Shown piece after piece: positions 7,053 through 11,269 of a DNA stretch of 11,269 bases. Positions within the stretch are counted from its first letter, which is position 1; each line of letters opens with the position of its first letter. The stretch covers positions 1 to 11,269 of the forward strand of contig CANHJY010000041.1 in the NCBI GenBank assembly GCA_947461185.1. Direction: 5' to 3'. Below the pieces are notes generated by a model. The model was given only the letters and a program-made list of their open reading frames with translations, was not told where the DNA came from and made no database searches. The DNA is from Flavobacteriales bacterium. Its GTDB lineage: Bacteria; Bacteroidota; Bacteroidia; Flavobacteriales_D; Crocinitomicaceae. Made by a program: the position numbers and the translations under genes.

Positions 7053-10000
7053 ATGTGCTTAGGTTTTACGAAAATTGATTTGAGTAGAGTTTTTTTCTTG
7101 ATGCTGTTTTCAATTATAGTAAATCAAGCTTTCGCTCAAATTGTTGATCCCTTTTCAATCAGATACCAAAACCAACAGAAAGGTGGTATTAGACTCCTGT
7201 CCAATGTTTCTGTTTCTTGTTCTAATTGTGCGGCTACAACATCTCAAATTCCTCCTGCAGGAAATGGTATAAATAATAATTTCAACATGACATTTGTTGA
7301 TACGGACAATACTACCGCTACCTACATGTCATCCAGTGATAGTTTAAATTTACCGAATTGCAGTGAAGTTCTTTGGGCAGGTCTGTATTGGGGAGCTAGG
7401 GTTGGAGGTAATGGACAGATGGCAAGTACTGTTACCAATTATGCAGTTAGAAATCAAGTTCGTATTAGGGTTAATAATGGCACATACACTACCTTAACAG
7501 CTGATGAACTTTTAGATAATAATGTAGGTTTCGATTCTTATCATTGTTTTAAAAATATTACACCGCTCGTACAGGCGGTTGGAACCAACGCCAGATTTAC
7601 TATAGGAAATCTCGTTACCCGGACCGGTACCACTAACATGTTTGGCGGTTGGACTATCGTTGTAGTATACAAGAATGTTTTTGAATCCATGAGAAACTTA
7701 ACGGTGTTTGATGGATTAGCTAATGTTAGTTCTGGAAATACCGTAACTATTCCCATATCAGGGTTTTTAACGCCTCCCACAGGACCGGTTAGTTTTGAAC
7801 TAGGCGTTGTTTCGCATGATGGTGATAGAGGTCAAACTGGTGATCAATTGCAATTCAATGGGGTTGGAACTACCTTTGTTAATGTCTCAGATGCGGTGCA
7901 TAATACCAATGATGTTTTCAATAGCACCATTGCAAGAAATGGAATTTTGACACCTTTCAGAATTCCAAATTTGAACAACAACCTTGGACATGATGCCAGT
8001 GTTTTCTTTCCGAATAATACGGCCTTTAACTATATTGGAAACAACGCCACTTCTGCAAATATTCGGATTACAACTGGTGGTGAAACGATTTTAACAAGTG
8101 TCGTAACCTCCGTGATTGACGTTTATGAACCAGATTTGAGAGCAACTGTTTCCGTCCAAGATTTGAATGGAGGATTGGTTCAGCCTGGGGATGTTTTGGA
8201 ATATACTTTGGTTGGAAAAAACATTGGTTCAGATATTTCCAATGGAACTTTTATGTCAGACACTTTGGATCCAAGGACCGTGTATTTACCGAACTCGATT
8301 TCCATCAATTATGGGCCTAATATCGGTCCTAAAACAGATGCTTACAATGATGATCAAGCCGAATATGATCCAATTAATAGGGTCGTAATTGCTCGAATTG
8401 GAACAGGTGCGAATGCAACAACAGGTGGAGTCGTTGTTAACTCACCAACCGGCGCCGATAGTACAGTAGTTAAATTCCGTGTGACCGTAATCAATGACTG
8501 TCTCATGTTTCAATGTGATCCAACCCTGGACCATAAGGCATACATTTTTGGAACAGGTAACATTTCGGGAAATGCTTATAATAATGGAGGACTATCTGAT
8601 TTATATGATGCCAATGGCTGTCCTACCGTGGCTAGTAATGCACTTTTAATTAATGTTGCGGGATGTCCTCCTGCCGCAATCGACTATAATGACCCTTTGT
8701 GCGTCGGTGAAAACTTACAATTTACATTTCCGTTTTCTTCAGTAGCAAACTATAACTGGATTGGTCCTAATAACTTCACGTCAACTGTTCAGAACCCAAG
8801 TATTAATAACGTTTCGTCTTTAAACGCAGGTTCTTACACTGTAGCGGTTTCATTTAATGGTTTAGATTGTATTTTAGACACTGTTACTGCAGTTGTTGTT
8901 AATCCTAATCCAACAATTTCACTTAACACAATTACAAATGTGAATTGTTTTAATGCTTCCACAGGTGCAATTTCGATTACTGCGAATGGAAATGCGCCAT
9001 TCACTTATTCTTGGACTGGTGGAAGTTCAACATCTGCGCCTACAAATTTACCTGCAGGAAATTATATAGTTACTGTCACAGATGCTAATACCTGCACTGC
9101 AACAGCAAATTATACAATAACACAACCAACTTCATTAACGGCTTCAACTAATATAACAACCAACTTTAATGGTTTCAGTGTAAGTTGTTTTGGTTCGACA
9201 AATGGTGCAACAACGTCGACAGTATCAGGTGGTGTTCCACCATACAATTACTCATGGTCGAGTGGATCAACATTACCGACTGCCGGAAATCTACCTGCTG
9301 GACCAGTAACCTTGACTGTTACCGATGCTAATAATTGTTCAACAACAAGCAGTTTAACACTTACGCAACCTACTGACATCGTATTAAATGATTCAAAAGT
9401 AAACGTGTCGTGCTTTGGGGGAAATAATGGGTCAATTGATTTACAAGTTAATGGTGGAGTAGCACCTTACACTTATTTGTGGTCTAACAATGCAGTATCT
9501 CAAGATTTGAATGGATTAACGGCTGGCACATATACTGTTGTGGTAACTGATGCAAATGGTTGTACTGAAACAAGGACAGTAATTATTACGCAACCTTCAG
9601 CTGCATTGTCTTTAACAGAAACCCATGTGAATGTTTTGTGTTTTGGTCAATCTACAGGATCCATTAATGTAACTCCAACCGGTGGTACAACTCCATATGC
9701 TTATGCATGGTCTAACAACGCCATAACTCAAGATTTGAATGCAATTCCAAGTGGCAATTACACTTTGCAGCTTACTGATGCAAATGGTTGTCAGGCCTCC
9801 ATTACTGTTAATGTTTCTCAACCCCAAGCTCCAATTCAGCTTACCTATCAAGCATCGAATGTACTCTGTTTTGGTATTCCAACAGGAAGCATTGATGCAA
9901 CAGTAACAGGTGGAACGACGCCTTATACCTATTCTTGGAATAGCGGTCAGGTTGCTCAAGATTTAAATAGTATTGCCCCTGGAAATTATATTTTAACGGT

Positions 10001-11269
10001 AACAGATGCCAATCTATGTACCTCCCAAACACCAGTAATTTTTATTACGCAACCTACTGACATCGTATTAAATGATTCAAAAGTAAACGTGTCGTGCTTT
10101 GGGGGAAATAATGGGTCAATTGATTTACAAGTTAATGGTGGGGTAGCACCTTACACTTATTTGTGGTCTAATAATGCAATCACTCAAGACTTAAACGGAC
10201 TAATTGCTGGCACGTATACTGTTGTGGTAACTGATGCAAATGGTTGCACTGAAACAAGGACAGTAATTATTACGCAGCCTGCAGCTGCATTGTCTTTAAC
10301 AGAAACCCATGTGAATGTTTTGTGTTTTGGTCAATCAACAGGATCAATAAATGCAACGCCTTCTGGAGGAACTACACCTTACACTTATTTATGGTCCAAT
10401 AATGCTATAACCCAAGATTTGAATGCCATTCCAAGTGGCAATTACACTTTGCAGCTTACTGATGCAAATGGTTGTCAGGCCTCCATTACGGTTAATATTT
10501 CTCAACCACAAGCCTCATTACAACTCACCTATCAGGCATCGAATGTGTTATGTTTTGGTATTCCAACGGGAAGTATTGATGCAACAGTAACAGGTGGAAC
10601 CGCCCCATATTCCTATTCGTGGAATACTGGTCAGCTAACCCAGGATTTAAGTAATATTGCCCCTGGAAATTATGTGTTAACGGTGACCGACGCCAATCTT
10701 TGTGCTGCACAAACACCATCTATTTCCATAACGCAACCCACAATATTGAATGCATCAACTGTCCTTGATAATGTAAATTGTTTTGGAGCAAGCGATGGTG
10801 GTATTGATTTGTCTGTAAGCGGTGGAACAACTCCTTATTCCTATTTATGGTCTAATGGTTTGGTAACTCAGGATTTGATAAATATTCCTATCGGAACATA
10901 CAATGTTGTTGTAACCGATGCAAATGGTTGCACAGTAAATGCACAAGCTACACTTACTCAACCTTTAGCACCAATATCAGGTTCTACTGCCGCCAATACT
11001 ATATTATGTTTCGGTCAATTAACTGGAAATATAGATGCTTCTGTTTCTGGAGGAACAGTGCCTTATAACTACCTATGGTCTAGTGGTCAAATTACACAAG
11101 ATATTTCGGGTCAAGCTGCTGGAAATTATACGCTAACGGTTACCGACAATAATGGATGTAACCTTCAACTTTCTCAAACTATTTTACAACCCCAAGCACC
11201 ACTTACGCTTTCAGAAACACATATCGATGCACTTTGTGTTGGAGGTCAAACCGGTTCGATAGATTTAAC
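7053..11269 (+). CDS. Giant SprB-repeat surface adhesin with DUF11-like domain (3' partial)
   Basis: The frame is open from the ATG at 7053 to the window end: 1405 codons without a stop. The start is supported by a signal peptide (MCLGFTKIDLSRVFFLML... cleaved after AFA, residue 28). An ATG at 7101 is possible but would remove the positively charged n-region. Domains: residues about 30-355 form a surface-protein N-terminal domain with SSSDSLNLP (93), VLWAGLYWG (106-114), GGWTIVVVYKN (198-208) and GDRGQTGD (257-264), a pattern I know from Actinobacteria and Bacteroidota proteins that carry DUF11. A DUF11-like domain starts at EPDLRATVSV (359). A PKD/Ig-like domain spans about 540-620. SprB repeats begin at about 621. 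SprB is the T9SS-exported gliding adhesin of Flavobacterium, and this protein probably acts similarly as a surface filament or adhesin. Its C-terminus, where a sorting domain would be, is outside the window. No TAnnTTTG promoter is visible in the 6887-7052 gap. Confidence 0.9.
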   Translation, partial: MCLGFTKIDLSRVFFLMLFSIIVNQAFAQIVDPFSIRYQNQQKGGIRLLSNVSVSCSNCAATTSQIPPAGNGINNNFNMTFVDTDNTTATYMSSSDSLNLPNCSEVLWAGLYWGARVGGNGQMASTVTNYAVRNQVRIRVNNGTYTTLTADELLDNNVGFDSYHCFKNITPLVQAVGTNARFTIGNLVTRTGTTNMFGGWTIVVVYKNVFESMRNLTVFDGLANVSSGNTVTIPISGFLTPPTGPVSFELGVVSHDGDRGQTGDQLQFNGVGTTFVNVSDAVHNTNDVFNSTIARNGILTPFRIPNLNNNLGHDASVFFPNNTAFNYIGNNATSANIRITTGGETILTSVVTSVIDVYEPDLRATVSVQDLNGGLVQPGDVLEYTLVGKNIGSDISNGTFMSDTLDPRTVYLPNSISINYGPNIGPKTDAYNDDQAEYDPINRVVIARIGTGANATTGGVVVNSPTGADSTVVKFRVTVINDCLMFQCDPTLDHKAYIFGTGNISGNAYNNGGLSDLYDANGCPTVASNALLINVAGCPPAAIDYNDPLCVGENLQFTFPFSSVANYNWIGPNNFTSTVQNPSINNVSSLNAGSYTVAVSFNGLDCILDTVTAVVVNPNPTISLNTITNVNCFNASTGAISITANGNAPFTYSWTGGSSTSAPTNLPAGNYIVTVTDANTCTATANYTITQPTSLTASTNITTNFNGFSVSCFGSTNGATTSTVSGGVPPYNYSWSSGSTLPTAGNLPAGPVTLTVTDANNCSTTSSLTLTQPTDIVLNDSKVNVSCFGGNNGSIDLQVNGGVAPYTYLWSNNAVSQDLNGLTAGTYTVVVTDANGCTETRTVIITQPSAALSLTETHVNVLCFGQSTGSINVTPTGGTTPYAYAWSNNAITQDLNAIPSGNYTLQLTDANGCQASITVNVSQPQAPIQLTYQASNVLCFGIPTGSIDATVTGGTTPYTYSWNSGQVAQDLNSIAPGNYILTVTDANLCTSQTPVIFITQPTDIVLNDSKVNVSCFGGNNGSIDLQVNGGVAPYTYLWSNNAITQDLNGLIAGTYTVVVTDANGCTETRTVIITQPAAALSLTETHVNVLCFGQSTGSINATPSGGTTPYTYLWSNNAITQDLNAIPSGNYTLQLTDANGCQASITVNISQPQASLQLTYQASNVLCFGIPTGSIDATVTGGTAPYSYSWNTGQLTQDLSNIAPGNYVLTVTDANLCAAQTPSISITQPTILNASTVLDNVNCFGASDGGIDLSVSGGTTPYSYLWSNGLVTQDLINIPIGTYNVVVTDANGCTVNAQATLTQPLAPISGSTAANTILCFGQLTGNIDASVSGGTVPYNYLWSSGQITQDISGQAAGNYTLTVTDNNGCNLQLSQTILQPQAPLTLSETHIDALCVGGQTGSIDL
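8913..11269 (+). repeat. SprB repeat array: ten full units plus one partial
   Basis: Units end at a conserved (T/S/L)QP: 8913-9128, 9129-9371, 9372-9596, 9597-9824, 9825-10055, 10056-10280, 10281-10508, 10509-10739, 10740-10964, 10965-11192, then a partial unit from 11193. Each is 72-81 residues with the pattern V-x-C-F-G-x-x-x-G-x-I, GG-x-x-P-Y-x-Y-x-W, QDL, GxYT-x-x-V-T-D-A-N-x-C. Every full unit carries two cysteines about 50 residues apart, which could form one disulfide per unit. The array continues beyond the window. Confidence 0.9.
9372..10739 (+). repeat. Tandem duplication of a 684-bp block of three SprB units
   Basis: Block 1 (9372-10055) and block 2 (10056-10739) are each 684 bp, made of units of 225, 228 and 231 bp in the same order. 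Bases 9361-9457 and 10045-10141 are identical over 97 nt. By hand count, the three unit pairs share 72/75, 70/76 and 63/77 residues. This indicates a much more recent event than the one that made the basic units. Confidence 0.9.

Noticed and set aside
7541..7780. 79-codon reverse frame
   Set aside because: It is antisense to the N-terminal domain of the giant adhesin, whose + strand frame has clear domain motifs across this stretch.
9612..10719. Several reverse-strand open frames with similar Cys- and Tyr-containing translations
   Set aside because: They resemble each other only because they mirror the SprB DNA repeats on the + strand, and each is short and without gene context.

Overview
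The window is AT-rich DNA from a member of the Bacteroidota, most likely a flavobacterium-like marine or freshwater lineage. The evidence is a C-terminal type IX secretion (T9SS) sorting domain, PKD domains, SprB-type repeats, relatives of the gliding/T9SS proteins GldK/GldJ and GldM, and Bacteroidota-type promoters (TTG, 21 nt, TAnnTTTG). I would not name a genus. All genes are on the + strand. I see no RNA genes, CRISPR arrays or insertion sequences.

Layout. (1) The 3' end of a T9SS cargo protein with PKD domains and a type A sorting domain (to 1099). (2) A SUMF1/FGE-fold protein of the GldK/GldJ type, with a signal peptide but no lipobox (1163-2653). (3) A small secreted protein that looks like only the C-terminal periplasmic part of GldM (2735-3328). 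(4) A NAGPA-family phosphodiester glycosidase lipoprotein (3394-4110). Its signal peptide becomes visible only if translation starts at a non-canonical CTG (or ATT) codon. (5) An 885-residue secreted, tyrosine-rich protein built of about 18 imperfect 32-residue YD-like repeats (4229-6886), followed by a strong intrinsic terminator. (6) The first 1405 codons of a very large surface protein (7053 to beyond the window end). It has a signal peptide, an N-terminal 'AGLYWG/GGWTIVVVY' domain, a DUF11-like domain, an Ig/PKD-like domain and then at least ten full SprB repeats. Within these, a 684-bp block of three repeats is tandemly duplicated.

How the parts may fit together. Two large T9SS-type surface proteins flank a cluster of secreted or periplasmic proteins. 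Two adjacent members of that cluster resemble parts of the T9SS machinery itself (GldK ring protein and GldM periplasmic arm). I infer that the middle genes could be an accessory or specialised export or surface-assembly module. The sequence does not prove this, and the GldK- and GldM-like genes may simply be common paralogues with other roles. Promoter-like elements precede genes 2 and 5 clearly and gene 3 weakly. Genes 3 and 4 may be cotranscribed, and gene 5 has its own good promoter and terminator.
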